Positions 1 to 12,223 are shown, numbered from the stretch's first letter. The stretch is 64,000 nt of DNA from Acholoe squamosa (GCA_949317995.1 OX439040.1:22625830-22689829), one strand, 5' to 3'. The notes: a model not told the origin generated them from the sequence alone. Numbers and translations: made by a program.

Positions 1-104
1 GGTGGTGCGTTTCTCAGCACCACTGACTATTAACCCACTAAAGGCCACCTACATGTATATTTATGTATACATGTACACATAAGTATGATGCACTTTTTTA
101 GGAG

Positions 105-1197
105 TTTTAAGTGGCATGATGAATTGATGCACATTTAAACCTTTATGGATGGCATGATGCATTGATGCACACTTAGACCTTTATGGATAGCATGATGTAT
201 TGATGCACACTTAACCCCTTAGGGATGTATTGATGCACACTTAACCCTTTATAGATGGCATGATGCATTGATGCACACTTAACCCTTTAGGGATAGCATG
301 ATACATTGATGCACAGTTAACCCCTTAGGGATGTATTGATGCACACTTAACCCTTTATAGATGGCATGATGCATTGATGCACACTTAACCTTTAGGGATA
401 GCATGATGCATTGATGCACAATTAAACCTTTATGGATGGCATGATGCATTGGTGCACACTTAGACCTTTATGGATACCATGATGCATTGATTCACACTTA
501 ACCCTTTATAGATGGCATGATGCATTGATGCACACTTAACCCTTTATGAATGGCATGATGCATTGATGCACACTTAACCCTTTATAGATGTATTGATGCA
601 CACTTAACTCTTTGTAGATTGCATGATGCATCGATGCACTCTTAACCCTTTATGGATGTATTGATGCACACTTAACCCTTTGTAGATTGTATGATGCATT
701 GATGCACACTTAACCCTTTATGGATATCATGATGCATTGGTGCACACTTAGACCTTTATGGATAGCATGATGTATTGATGCACACTTGACCCCGTTAGGG
801 ATAGCATGATGCATTGATGCACACTTAACCCTTTATAGATGGCATGATGCATTGATGCACACTTAACCCTTCATGGATAGCATGATGCATTGATGCACAC
901 TTAACCCTTTAGGGATGTATTGATGCACACTTAACCCTTTATAGATGGCATGATGCATTGATGCACATTTAACCCTTCATGGGTGGCATGATGCATTGAT
1001 GTACACTTAACGCTTTCGGGATGGCATGATGCATTGATGCACTTAACCCTTTATAGATGGCATGATACATTGATTTACACTTAACCCTTTAGGGATGGCA
1101 TGATGCATTGGTGCACACTTAACCCTTTATGGATGGCATGATGCATTGATGCACAATTAACCCTTTATGGGTGACCTGCTACATTGATGCACACTTT
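105..1197. repeat. 38/30-bp minisatellite array
   Basis: About 30 tandem units. The long unit is 38 bp and contains GGCATGATGCATTGATGCAC followed by ACTTAACCCTTTA. A second unit type is about 30 bp and lacks an 8-bp block (GGCATGAT), giving GATGTATTGATGCACAC. Both types are interspersed through the array, with point variants such as CTTTATGGAT, CTTTAGGGAT and CTTTATAGAT at the unit junction. There is no sustained open frame. The unit core (CATGATGCA plus TTAACCCTTTA) matches a short element found dispersed across the rest of the window, so the array probably arose by amplification of one such element. Confidence 0.95.
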
Positions 1198-1286
1198 AAG
1201 CATTATAATTAACCATGACAAAATAAATCACCACGGCTATGCCGTGCTTAACTGATTTCCTTAATCCATCAAATACACGCCTCCTA

Positions 1287-3617
1287 GTTGTCTTCCATGT
1301 GTGTCGGCCATCTTTGTTTTAGGAAACACAGGGATCCAGCTCATATATTGTCAATTTTAATCTTCAAAAGTTATCAGATGGATGTTAGTGACCATTGGGA
1401 CACCTCAACTACCTAATTTTATTGTTCTCCATATATGTCGGCCATCTTTGTTTTAGGAAACACAGGGATCCAGGCCATATATGGTCAACTTCGATCTTCA
1501 AAAGTTATCAGATGGATGTTAGTGACCATTGAGACACCTCAAGTACCTAATTTTATTGTTTTCCATGTGTATCGGCCATCTTGGTTTTCGGAAACACAGG
1601 GATCCAGGTCATATGTGGTCAATTTTGATCTTCAAAAGTTATCAGATGGATGTTAGTGACCATTGGGAGACCTCAACTACCCAATTTTGTTGTTTTCCAT
1701 GTGTGTCGGCCATCTTTGTTTTAGGAAAAACAGGGATCCAGGTCATACATGGTCAATTTTGATCTTAAAAAAAAAGTTATAGATGGATGTTAGTGACCAT
1801 TGGGAAACCTCAACTACCCAATTTTTTTGATCTTAAAAAAAAAGTTATAGATGGATGTTAGTGACCATTGGGACACCTCAACTACCCAATTTTATTGTTT
1901 TCCATGTGTGTCGGCCATCTTTGTTTTTAGGAAACGAAGGGATCCAGGTCATATGTGGTCAATTTTGATCTTCAAAAGTTATCAGATGGATGTTAGTGAC
2001 CATTGGGAGACCTCAACTACCCAATTTTGTTGTTTTCCATGTGTGTCGGCCCTCTTTGTTTTAGGAAACACAGGGATCCAGGTCATACATGGTCAATTTT
2101 GATCTTAAAAAAAAAGTTATAGATGGATGTTAGTGACCATTGGGACACCTCAACTACCCAATTTTATTGTTTTCCATGTGTGTCGGCCATCTTTGTTTTA
2201 GGAAACACAGGGATCCAGGTCATATGTGGTCAATTTTGATCTTCAAAAGTTATCAGATGGATGTTAGTGACCATTGAAAGACCTCAACTACCTAATTCTA
2301 TTTTTTTTCAATATGTGTCAGCCATCTTTGTTTTAGAAAACACAGGGATCCAGGCCATATATGGTCAACTTTGATCTTCAAAAATTATCAGATGGATGTT
2401 AGTGACCATTGGGAGACCTCAACTACCCAATTTTATTGTTTTCCATGTGTGTCGGCCATCTTGGTTTTAGGAAACAAAGGGATCTAGGTCATATGTGGTC
2501 AATTTTGATCTTCAAAAGATATCAGATGGATGTTAGTGGCCATTGGGACACCTCAACTACCTTATTCTATTGTTTTCCTTGTGTGTCTGCCATCTTGGTT
2601 TTAGGTAACACAGGGATCCAGGTCATATGTGGTCAATTTTAATCTTCAAAAGATATCAGATGGATGTTAGTGACCATTGGGACACCTCAACTACCTAATT
2701 CTATTGTTTTCCTTGTGTGTCGGCCATCTTGGTTTTAGGAAACAGGGATCCAGGTCATATGTGGTCAATTTCGATCTTCAAATGTTATCAGATGGATGTT
2801 AGTGACCATTGAAAGACCTCAACTACCTAATTCTATTGTTCTCCATATGTGTCGGCCATCTTTGTTTTAGGAAACACAGGGGTCCAGGTCATATATGGTC
2901 AACTTCGATCTTCAAAAGTTATCAGATGGATGTTAGTGACCATTGGAAGACCTCAACTACCTAATTCTTTTGTTTTCCTTGTGTGTCGGCCATCTTGGTT
3001 TCACGATCACAGGGATCCAGTTCATATGTGGTCAATTTTGATCTTCAAAAGTTATGAGATGGATGTTAGTGACCATTGAAAGACCTCAACTACCTAATTC
3101 TATTGTTTTTCATATGTGTCGGCCATCTTGGTTTTAGAAAACACAGGGATCCAGCTCAAATATGGTCAATTTTGATCTTTCAAAGTTATGAGGTGGATGT
3201 TAGTAGTCATTGGGATACCTCAACTACCTAATTCTATTGTTTTCCATATGTGTTGTCCATCTTGGTTTTCGGAAACACAGGGGTCCAGGTCATATATGGT
3301 CAATTTTGATCTTCAAAAGATATCAGATGGATGTTAGTGACCATTGGGACACCTCAACTACCTAATTCTTTTGTTTTCCTTGTGTGTCGGCCATCTTGGT
3401 TTCAGGAATCACAGGGATCCAGGTCATATGTGGTCAATTTTGATCTTCAAAAGTTATCAGATGGATGTTAGTGACCATTGGGACACCTCAACTACCTAAT
3501 TCTTTTGTTTTCCTTGTGTGTCGGCCATCTTGGTTTCAGGAATCACAGGGATCCAGGTCATATGTGGTCAATTTTGATCTTCAAAAGTTATCAGATGGAT
3601 GTTAGTGACCATTGTGA
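1287..3617. repeat. 134-bp satellite array, about 18 units
   Basis: The motif GATGGATGTTAGTGACC recurs at 1377, 1512, 1645, 1782, 1850, 1985, 2122, 2256, 2391, 2525, 2659, 2791, 2925, 3058, 3192, 3327, 3460 and 3594. Spacing is 132-137 bp, except one 68-bp step at 1782-1850 where a partial unit is duplicated. Other unit landmarks are GTGTGTCGGCCATCTTTG and ACAGGGATCCAGGTCATA. Because 134 is not a multiple of 3, the reading frame rotates from unit to unit, and the 70-85 residue open frames here are by-products of the repeat. The array directly follows the 38-bp minisatellite but the two units are not visibly related. Confidence 0.95.
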
Positions 3618-3648
3618 CACCACCACCACCAATACCACCACCACACTA
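3614..3648. repeat. (CAC)n-rich simple repeat
   Basis: The last 134-bp satellite unit breaks off inside ATTGTGACACC and runs into a CACCAC-rich trinucleotide stretch with interruptions (AATACC). It marks the right boundary of the satellite. Confidence 0.75.
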
Positions 3649-3842
3649 CTCCCAACCCTCACACACATTCCTTATTTGCATATTTTAATCCAGGCATAGG
3701 TTTACTCCATACTATAGCAATGGGACAGGATTTTACATGGAGGGCGAGGAAGCACCACAATCAGAGCATATATTTAAGTATAGGTCCATTCCAAAGGCCA
3801 TAGAGTTCATATATAATGATCTTTTTTCCTTGGATCATAATA

Positions 3843-4110
3843 GGAATATGCACGGCATTACAGCATTGCTGTGTTTACTTTCCTGAAAGTATGTTATAGA
3901 TTAATAAATTGCAAAACACACAACATATGAAGGGCTTTTATATTCCGTATTAAAATAATATTTGTTCTGAAAATTTTGATCTAAGATCATATTAAAAATG
4001 TTGTAAATCAATTCTATACTTCTTAGAACATGATATGAATATGCACGGCATTACAGCTTTGCTGTGTTTACTTTGCCGAAAATATGGGATAAATTTCTAA
4101 TCCGGGAAAT
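3843..4110 (+). repeat. 193-bp-offset direct repeat
   Basis: A block of about 38 bp containing ATATGCACGGCATTACAGC and TTGCTGTGTTTACTTT occurs at 3844-3881 and again at 4037-4074, with one or two differences. Weaker similarity continues downstream (GAAAGTATG versus GAAAATATG). This looks like an old tandem duplication of roughly 190 bp. No element ends are visible. Confidence 0.7.
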
Positions 4111-4363
4111 GCACTGCAATTTAACTGCTTTTAGAATTGATATTAAACTCAGAATTGATCGTCAAATTTAAATATGAAATCCTAATATCTTGATCTTAGA
4201 TGACAGATCCTAAATTCAATCCTCTCAATTGCATCCTTAACACGGGCCTCTTGATCATAGATCTTAGATCTAAATTTTCAATTGAATCCTTAACATAATC
4301 TCCTAACCATTGACCCCTTGTTTCTGTGTCCCATGGGAAGACTACATGATTAATGAACTAGTT

Positions 4364-4390
4364 ATGTGATTGACTAGACGTCAATCACAT
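4364..4390. repeat. Short perfect hairpin
   Basis: ATGTGATTGAC at 4364-4374 is followed after a 5-base loop by its exact reverse complement at 4380-4390. It is too short for a miRNA precursor; probably incidental or a remnant of an inverted-repeat element. Confidence 0.5.
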
Positions 4391-6778
4391 ACTTATTAAA
4401 GAGTCAAGTAATACCATAGATCTACTTGATCTACGCCTAACAGCTCTATTGGTTACTTGAACTCGTTTTCTGAAGGGCCTTTTCAATATCAATGTTTTCT
4501 GTTCCATTTCTACATTTATGGTTCTATGTCCTAAGAAATATGCATGAAACGAGTTGAAAATGATATATAGGTCATAGGATATTTGTTTTATCTTTCATTT
4601 CTTTTTTCTTTTTTTACCCATCTTTTGGGGGAAAAAAGTTATTTTTCCAGTAGTTACCAAAAAATGTCACAAAGAAATGCTACTTAACACTGCTTAATGT
4701 GAAATAACACCCTTACATAGACAGGGATACAGCCAAATTTTATTCTAAAGTTATCTCTATGAAAATGACAACAGAATGGTGCAGTCATTTCTTTTTCATT
4801 TAAAGATTCCATATTTTCCTGAAGGTCTAAAAGAAATGTCACTTTAATGCAAATTGTACTAGCTTTGGGTTCTAGTTCCTCGTCTCCCCATGAGATTGCG
4901 CCACCAAGGAGATTTCTAAGTTCACTATAGAGGGCAGCACAAGTCACCTACCTCTGTAGATGACATCATAGACTGACTCAAGCCTGTCCCATCATACACT
5001 GAAGGCCTATGGCCTATGCCTATGACCTCCACTATACAATCTATATGCCCATTTACTTGACTCGTTTTTTAATGGATTCCAGACACCCTTCTATTCTCTA
5101 TTAAAGATAATGCACGGCACCTTGTATATACATAGGCCGCTGCACAAAACCACATTGAAACAAAGAGAGATTCTGACAGACATAGGAACAAAGAGGGAAA
5201 TTTGCCCCTTACTCTGTCTCTGTACACATTGGTATTGGTGTATATGTTTTTTGGTATATACTATAGTTGAAGGTAGCCTATAGGCCACATAGATGGTACA
5301 GCTAGCATTTACACCTCAGAGACAGAGAATAGATTGTGTACCAATATGTATACTATAGTTAGTTCAGTATAAGTAGGCAGTTCTGTATTGGCGTTAGGTA
5401 CTGTGCATTTAAATGTTTATTTCCTTTCAATATCTACGAGTATTTTAGGGAGTCACTTTATGGTACAAAATCTAAGGTTTGATATCATGTTACATTTCCA
5501 TTGTCTCCATAAGTCATTGACTTCTATACAGAAAAATGCCAAGTTCGATGTACAGAACAAAAGGTGCATACATTCTGTAATTTCAAAAGAAAAAGAAATA
5601 TATTATCTAAAATCGGATGAGTCCTTTCATCGTATAGAAATAAAACACTCACTTGATTATTCATGTTTCACATCAGTTATCACTATTTCTGCTTTTGGAG
5701 AAACGGCTGCATTTTTGGAATAATCCGTATAGAAATACATGTACGTATGTTTATTATCTTCAAAGATGTGTCCAAAATTGCTACATGTATCTGAAGGCCA
5801 GTAAGTGGCACCTCTGTTTAACAAATGTAAAAGAATAACTGAATAGATTTTACTTGTCGGACCTGATGGCCATCTGAAACCCAGAGCACACCTTAAGTGC
5901 ACACGACCCATTGGCATCCAGCCACGCCTGTAGGCATACAGGAAATGAGGCTATAGGAAATGAAATCAAGAAAAAGTATGGGCAAGGAAGACCCCATTTT
6001 CCGGATCTTTTTACCAACAACCTGATTTCCACTGAGATTACAAATTCGATCACATCAACAACACTTGAAGGAAATTCTATAACTGGGGTTCCCATAAGGG
6101 CAGTTGGGGGAGGGAGAAGAGAGGAGAGGCTCTCATGCTGGGTGATAATGGGGGACTTCAGGAAGTCGGACGCTGCCCTTTGGTCACGTAGCCACCCGAA
6201 GTAGGACTCGGGGGTGTTCGGAAGACAGGTTGTCAGATATGATGAAAATTGTGGTCTCACGCACCGTGTAAGAATGTAAAAAGACTTGCCATATTAATTT
6301 GACATATTCAGTATTTATAGCACCTAAGCATTAATGCTCTACTTTATAACATGGCATTTGTACCATGGATGCTGTAGATGGGTGCTATGCATTAGTTCAT
6401 CGTGCTAACCGTTTTTGGAGTGTTCTGCATGAATGCCACTTTTTAACTCAGGTCCAGGAGAACGCAGGTCAAGTCAGACCACTTGAATGCCACTTTTTAA
6501 CTCAACACTGCCGCATTCTAGCATCATAACGGCAAATGAAACACTATTTGATCCATTAGGTTTAAAGGCTTATACATGTAAAGATAAATAACCATGGTTT
6601 CAGCCCACACAGTCTTGGGCATCCATTTTGCTGTAGTCCGGATGGGGACTCATAAATCGCCGCTGGATTTGATGGCCGAATACATTATCATTCTCCACCC
6701 ATCTCCCGGGAATCTCGATGAATTCAGTTTCCGGGAGCGGAACCCTGTCCAGTGCCTATTTCCCTGTCCATTGTGATA
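4391..6778. other. No gene seen
   Basis: Unique sequence. Open frames of 111 codons (5388-5723, +) and 136 codons (5850-6260, -) exist, but the second overlaps a 97-codon frame on the other strand and neither shows a recognisable domain, signal peptide or splice-bounded structure. The palindrome TACATGTA occurs near 5741, 5784 and 6565. I see no coding evidence. Confidence 0.6.
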
Positions 6779-6779
6779 A

Positions 6780-6905
6780 AACCGTTTATTAGATGTTAAC
6801 CCTGGTATGAGAACATAGTGCATTTAATGCATTATGCCTGCTTGGCATAACTTGCCACGATAGTGCTTGCATGAGTCACCAGGGTGGCATGAATACCTGC
6901 TAACC
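6780..6905. repeat. Member of dispersed TGCAT/TTAACCC family
   Basis: The segment contains GTTAACCCTGGTATGA, then TTAATGCATTATGCC, GCATGAGTCACCAGGG and TGGCATGAATACC. These pieces occur in the same order in other copies (for example near 25.2, 36.6, 37.8 and 42.0 kb). The copy is degenerate and its ends are not sharp. Confidence 0.45.
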
Positions 6906-6911
6906 ATAAAA

Positions 6912-7057
6912 GATACACTGTAAAAACAATAATTGCCAAAATAACAATAAGTATTCTTGGTTCAAAATACCGGTTAAGATAATCAGCAAATTGGGGATAT
7001 AATGCATTCACTGTTATTTTCCTGGAGATTTCTCGTTACACAGTGCTTCTGTGTACT
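6912..7057. mobile_element. Possible degenerate CACTGTAAAAA MITE
   Basis: Begins TACACTGTAAAAACAATAA and ends near GTTACACAGTG, giving an imperfect terminal inversion. The start resembles the three-copy MITE family at 39.05, 52.88 and 57.76 kb (CTGTAAAA followed by CCAAAATAAC), but the interior is not clearly alignable by eye. It may be unrelated. Confidence 0.25.
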
Positions 7058-7059
7058 GT

Positions 7060-8515
7060 TTTCTGGGGGCTTCATTCTAGCAATTACACTGCTTTGAGCA
7101 CTGGGTCACAATAATATGATGGGTGACTACAAGTTTATGACGCCTGGTAAATTCAATCACCCAGTCATCTTTTAGAGTAGATATTCCCTGAAGGGGTGGG
7201 ATAATGCACAAAAGCAGTCCCAGCGACAAGCTCACCTTGATGACAATTAGAGATGATTCCTTGAGACATCCAAGGCATCATGCCACCCTTAGAGGGTATG
7301 CTTTAAGAATGGCTTGGATTGATAAGGGATCCGGGCAGGCCGTATGTAACGTAGGTGATAAAAGTCCGGCCCCACCGCATACAATATAATCTGATATTCG
7401 TCAGAAATGACTTTCTCCTCTGGCTTCCTGTCCATAAATATCTCCGGATGTGATTAAATAGATACGCAGGGTGGTTTTAGGATACAAGGACCTCCTCCAG
7501 GGCGCCATCTCATTATTAAAGCATTGGGATGCACATAAAAGCATGTGTATGTTGGTAACCCACAAGGGTGCCATAGTGATTTAAAGCTTTATCTATACTG
7601 TTGTTAGCATGTCCAATAGAAACAAGGCTCGCGAGTAACTCGCAAGCGCCGTAGTCATACAATAACAGCAAGCTCAAACACGACAAATGCATATGGGGCC
7701 TTGTGATTTAGCGTTAGGCAAAGGAAGAAAATTTCGGAGGTGTGAACTTAATTGATGGGGTGCCCAGGTCCTTCATTCCATTTTACTTCCGCTGGTGATG
7801 GTTTAAAATACAAAGAAGCCCTTAACTGAATGTTGAGGCCATCAACTGCATGAATGCAGAATGAGGCATGCGACTGTTTAAAAGTGGCATTTAGCATGCA
7901 AACTAAACTTGAATTGAAGCTAATGCACTACAAGCTGCTTTCAATAAAGCCCTCGGGTTTGTATCACATGAATTCACATGTTCATTAGTACCCATTTTAA
8001 TAGGAAGACCAATACAGTGTTGTAGGTGGTTATTGCATGTCCTCTATTTCTATCCTCTACAGGCACTTGATCTAAGACCATGTCGATATCATGCATAGTC
8101 AGGAGCTATCTGCATACACTACGAGTGTTTTATTGATTCAATAGGACTAGTGACTCATGTTCAGGCGCAGTTGACGTGCTTATCAATGCAGATTATATTT
8201 CTAGCAAACGCTATGGATTTGCATGTGATGTAGTAACTATATTGGACTAAACACGCTACGAGGCTCATCTAGAGAATCTATGTGTCAAATATACACATGT
8301 AAAAGGGGGACCCATGGAATGGTAACTCTCCGTGAAGTAAATATGGCCATCTCTGAAAGGTAATCCTTATCTGACACAGTGGTTTTTCACTGACATAAAG
8401 GGAACTTTTGTCAGATAGATACCAACATTAGGTCTTTATCTTATCATAGATATAAAAAGAGACAGCTCTCCTCGTCTTCATTTTGTTCATCTGCTTACAA
8501 CAATATCTCAGCGGA
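7060..8515. other. No gene seen
   Basis: Unique sequence without open frames above about 60 codons. A fragment of the TGCATCATG family (CATCATGCCACCCTTAGAGG) lies at about 7277. A small inverted pair ATCTGACA/TGTCAGAT lies near 8370-8418. Nothing else is recognised. Confidence 0.6.
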
Positions 8516-8521
8516 GATCAT

Positions 8522-8982
8522 TGACAAAACGTGGGAAAACCTAACATTATGGGGATTTAGTGCTTTTTATTGCCACCAGGGGCACAACCAGTGCTGTACA
8601 TGGTATAATCTCACAAATGGTCAAGGAAATTTCTCCTACTTCGCGTTGATAGATTTTGATGATCCATATATCAATATGATCCTTTAGACCTCCTCATTTT
8701 AATGTAAAGAAGTGTGGTTTAATTGGGTTGTTTGATATATCTTGAGTCAACTGCTCACTCAGATATCCATGTTGGGCATGATGACATGCTTATTTGTTTT
8801 GTAAAATATGCCTTTGCCCATTATTCAGGGTCTGTGATTGTCCAAATATGTGGGAAGACCTGTAGAAAGTATCCTGATAGGCTACAGTAAATATACCTTC
8901 TTGTTCTTTCAGGCTGTGCCACCTAGAGCGGCTATGAATAGCACTAATTCCCCATAATGTCAGGTTTTCCCACGTTTTGTCA
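8522..8982. mobile_element. 461-bp non-autonomous element with 43-bp TIRs
   Basis: The 43 bases at 8522-8564 (starting TGACAAAACGTGGGAAAACC) are the reverse complement of 8940-8982 with only two mismatches. A weaker second inversion lies just inside: CCACCAGGGGCACAACC on the left and GGCTGTGCCACC on the right. There is no open frame of useful size inside, so it cannot encode a transposase. I cannot identify a clean target-site duplication, so the superfamily is unknown. The high TIR identity suggests fairly recent activity. Confidence 0.85.
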
Positions 8983-9493
8983 TGTCTAGTGAAGGAAATT
9001 CCAGTTGATCACCACAAGTAGTACCTTTAACAGATGGGCACTCCCTGCAGAGGGCAACCTGATGCATCCCTTATGAAGGCAACTACACTGTCCAACCATA
9101 TACAATATATAAAGAGCTACCAACCAGTAGCCCCTGAATCCTCACACCCACAGAAATCCACATTGATCAGTAAACTCTACCCTTAAGGCTTTCACACCGT
9201 CCTTGTAAGCATGCTTCTCCCTGGTCATCCTTTCCCCCAAGAGATAGGTCTGCGAACGTCCCTGCTCTCCTTCCTACCACCTACCACCCAGCCTGTCTCG
9301 TGCAGCCAGGATTATATTGGATCCTGGTCTTGTGTGAAGATTTAATTTGGCTGCAGGCTGTGAGCGGTGTTGGTGTCAGCCATGCTCACCAGATGGCAGG
9401 AGCCGACAAGGGGTCAGAGGTCAGGGTCATGTGAGTGAGGTGAGCAGCTTACATTACCTATCTCCCTTTCACTCCTCTCCTTTCCTGTTCCTC

Positions 9494-9557
9494 GAAGAAG
9501 AAGAAGGAGAAGGAGGAAGAGGAATAGGTAGAGGAAGAGGTAGAGGAAGAGGAAGAC
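9494..9557 (+). repeat. Purine-rich (GAAGAGG)-type tract
   Basis: Imperfect repeats of GAAGAAG, GGAGAAGG and GTAGAGGAAGAG on the + strand. They generate an E/G/R-rich open frame (9347-9583) that I regard as spurious. Confidence 0.75.
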
Positions 9558-9588
9558 CCTTTAGATGCCACGCAGCTGTTTAATACAC

Positions 9589-9997
9589 TAGGGTAGGTTG
9601 CCATTGAGCCATCCAAATACCTTGAGATGTCCACTGTTTCCCCCTCCCCTATTGTCCATAAAATTCAGGTTGCTACTAAATCAACTCTGGAATCTGGTTG
9701 GTGAGCATTGATTTAAACAGTTTGCAAAATTAATAGAGTTCCAAAATGATCTTGGTGGGCAATGAGTGTGATGATTAGGGATGTAAGTCTTCAGGTTTTA
9801 TCAGGATTTCCTGATTTCTGAAAGTTTTGAATGACATGTATTTTCCTTATATGAGTGGTAAAGAGGGTTGTTTGGAAAAATAGAAGGCTTTTATATCAGG
9901 TAAATGTATGGCTTCCTGATTTTTGCCCATGACTGAATTACATCCCTGGTGATGGACGTCTAAATGTATGTGAGTTGCTCGAGGTTAATCTACCCTA
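9589..9997. mobile_element. 409-bp MITE, TAGGGTAGGTT family
   Basis: The left end reads TAGGGTAGGTTG and continues to CCTTGAGATGTCCACTG. The right end, read in reverse complement, begins TAGGGTAGATTAACCTCGAG and continues to TTTAGACGTCCATC. This gives an imperfect TIR of nearly 50 bp. The copy at 25.8 kb has the same ends and the same subterminal GACGTCCACATACC block, confirming a family. The interior is non-coding. A lone right end (TTAGATTAACCTACCCTAAA) is present near 47,667. Confidence 0.75.
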
Positions 9998-12016
9998 TGT
10001 GCATTTGTTTTGTATGCATAAATGCTGTCAGGGAGAGGAACTCTCCGGTGCTGCGCTCCTACACCATCATGTTCTTATGCATAGACCCCACGGGGTTGAT
10101 ACACTCCTGTAGGTTTTGACACGATGCAGTTTTGCATCGTTGGTGACTTACTTGATAACCTGTATTGGAGTATGGAACTTTGGACATCATGCCGCATCCT
10201 TCAAGGGATGAAAAAGTTGTCTCCTGTTTTGACACCACCCACGTTTATTCCGCTATGGGGAGGTGGTGTTCCGTCATCAGGCATGCAGTGAGCATATCCT
10301 GGAATTGAATCAAGGCTAAAGGTATCGTTGCACTATTGATGATGACATCACATCCGGTAATACACCGAAGTGTACGCATTTAGGACTTGGAGGGCTGTGA
10401 TTGGTCTATATATTATAGTTCAAAATCATTGCAAACTTTTAAATAAAGCATAGGTAAAATGTTTAACCTGTTGTGATTCAGAATATATGGAGTACAAGGG
10501 ACAGCTCCTTTGTCTAGGATCCCAAAATATTTATTTAAAAAAAGTTTGGGAATTATCACTAATTGTGTGCAGAATAGGCCAAAATGGGGATGGGTTCAAA
10601 CATATGCTCGTACAAAAAAACTGGGTTGGAGAACAACGTCTGGATCTGGCACCCAGAGAGGGGGAAATGTGCCTCTTCATGATTTTGAGTAATTTGAAGT
10701 GTTTGAAAGGTTAAATTCCACTTTTATGGGTGCATGAGTTACATTTAATTATAGTGCAGAATGTTTTGGTGGTCCGATACCTAAAGGGTTTTATGTAGTC
10801 ATTGTCGACTTTTTCATTTCTCTGTTTCTTTCTACTGATGTTATATTTTATTGAAATGTTTTAAGAACTGTACAGTCAGTATAATTCAATTGTAGAGTAC
10901 AACATTGGAATAGAAAAATTAGCAATGATGACTCCGAGACTATAGTGATTAACGTTTGAAGCACTATCAAACTGTAGAATTTATACTAGACCCTCTTTTG
11001 AGGGTCATATGATTGAGAGAACCCAAAACCTAAAGCCTTTTAGAAAGTCATTGGATAACCTGTTGGAGTGATGAAACTGAAGCCTCTAGGCCTAAACATG
11101 AAGGTTGACGGGAGAAGCACAGGGTGAGGTGGGTGGACAAGGGTCAGCTTGTATTGTGGGTGTGGCCAGGCCCGATCCTGACCCCGCCCTGAGCTGCTCA
11201 CAGAGCCGCTGACCTGCTCCCGGCGCGTCAACTTGTCAATGGCCAAGGCGCAAATTGCTCACAGACCCGCAAGGGGACGCCTCAAACTCTGAGCTGCTCG
11301 CTGAGCTGTTTGAAGCTCTAGCCTTTCATGTTGGACAGCGTGGTTTATGCATTTAGTAAGTTTAAAAGGGCGTGCCGCCCCTATGGGCGTTGTGAAAGGG
11401 AGCAGCCCAGGAAGAGGGAGCTGCTCCCCTGGCCTCCTTTTGCCTTCACACATACTACTGCTCCTCTCACCACGACCTGCTCGCGGTCATAAAGCCACCC
11501 GCATTGTGACGTCTAAAGTAGAGCCCAATAGGCGTCGCACTCAATCATAACACGTGTATAGGCGACGGGATATAACACTTTTGAATGGGGAATCCACATA
11601 GCTCAAGGGCCCCTCTCTTATAAATGTGAGCCTTGCCCCCCAACTGACTCATGCCAAAAGAAGGTCAGTTTGATATAAAAATCAGAGGCAGTTGGTTGAG
11701 ATGGTATACATGTAAATGGGGATATCATGTAGATTGCAGTCTACTGTATATATGAAAGGCTACAGAGACATATCAATCTCAATAGTATAAGTATAGTTGC
11801 AAATACGTATATGCTAATACCAATGAAGCAGCTGTATATATGGGTCAGGTCGTCAGAAAGTGTAAGATTCTGCCCTTGAAGGGCCTTTAAAATTAATTTT
11901 CTAATTCCTTTATATAACCTTAACACAACTGTGAAGGGACTTCCGCTCAACTCAGAAAACCAAAAAATACCGATCTAGCCCATCCGGTTCCATTTTTATT
12001 GCTTGTTTTGTGTCAT
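9998..12016. other. No gene seen; GC-richer patch
   Basis: Bases 11,040-11,550 are richer in G+C than their flanks and have overlapping 64-68 codon frames on both strands, none recognisable. This patch holds two copies of the 9-mer GAGCTGCTC (11,191 and 11,291), which recurs across the window. A TGCATCATG-family fragment lies at about 10,080-10,205. Confidence 0.55.
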
Positions 12017-12017
12017 G

Positions 12018-12223
12018 TAACGTCCAGTACCAAAAAAATGAAATATAGAGGTAATTGAAGTTGCTCTCAGTAATATAAGAATGTCCCATTATGCATAACA
12101 AACACATTAATTAACAAGGCCAATATGTCTATTATTGACTTCAATTACAGAATGGAACAGAATTTGAGTTTTGCATGTACAGTAGACTGCCTCCTACATG
12201 ATGATAAAAGTACCGGACGTTAC
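12018..12223. mobile_element. TIR element A (GTAACGTCC ends)
   Basis: Left end GTAACGTCCAGTACCAAAA, right end AAAAGTACCGGACGTTAC: inverted termini with the shared core GTAACGTCCRGTAC. The element is 206 bp and non-coding, with a second inner inversion GTAATTGAAGT/ACTTCAATTAC (about 12,052 and 12,138). It abuts element B with no bases between them. No clear target duplication is visible. Confidence 0.7.

Noticed and set aside
105..1197. CRISPR-like array
   Set aside because: There are no conserved repeats separated by unique spacers; units are contiguous and all related, and the DNA is eukaryotic.
105..1197. Telomeric or subtelomeric repeat because of TTAACCC
   Set aside because: The TTAACCC is part of a 38-bp unit and there is no (CCCTAA)n run.
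1435..3699. Series of 73-83 codon frames as a gene family
   Set aside because: Rotating frames of the 134-bp satellite; no unit-length-compatible coding.
5850..6260. 136-codon minus-strand gene
   Set aside because: No recognised domain, overlaps a 97-codon + frame, no splice or promoter context.
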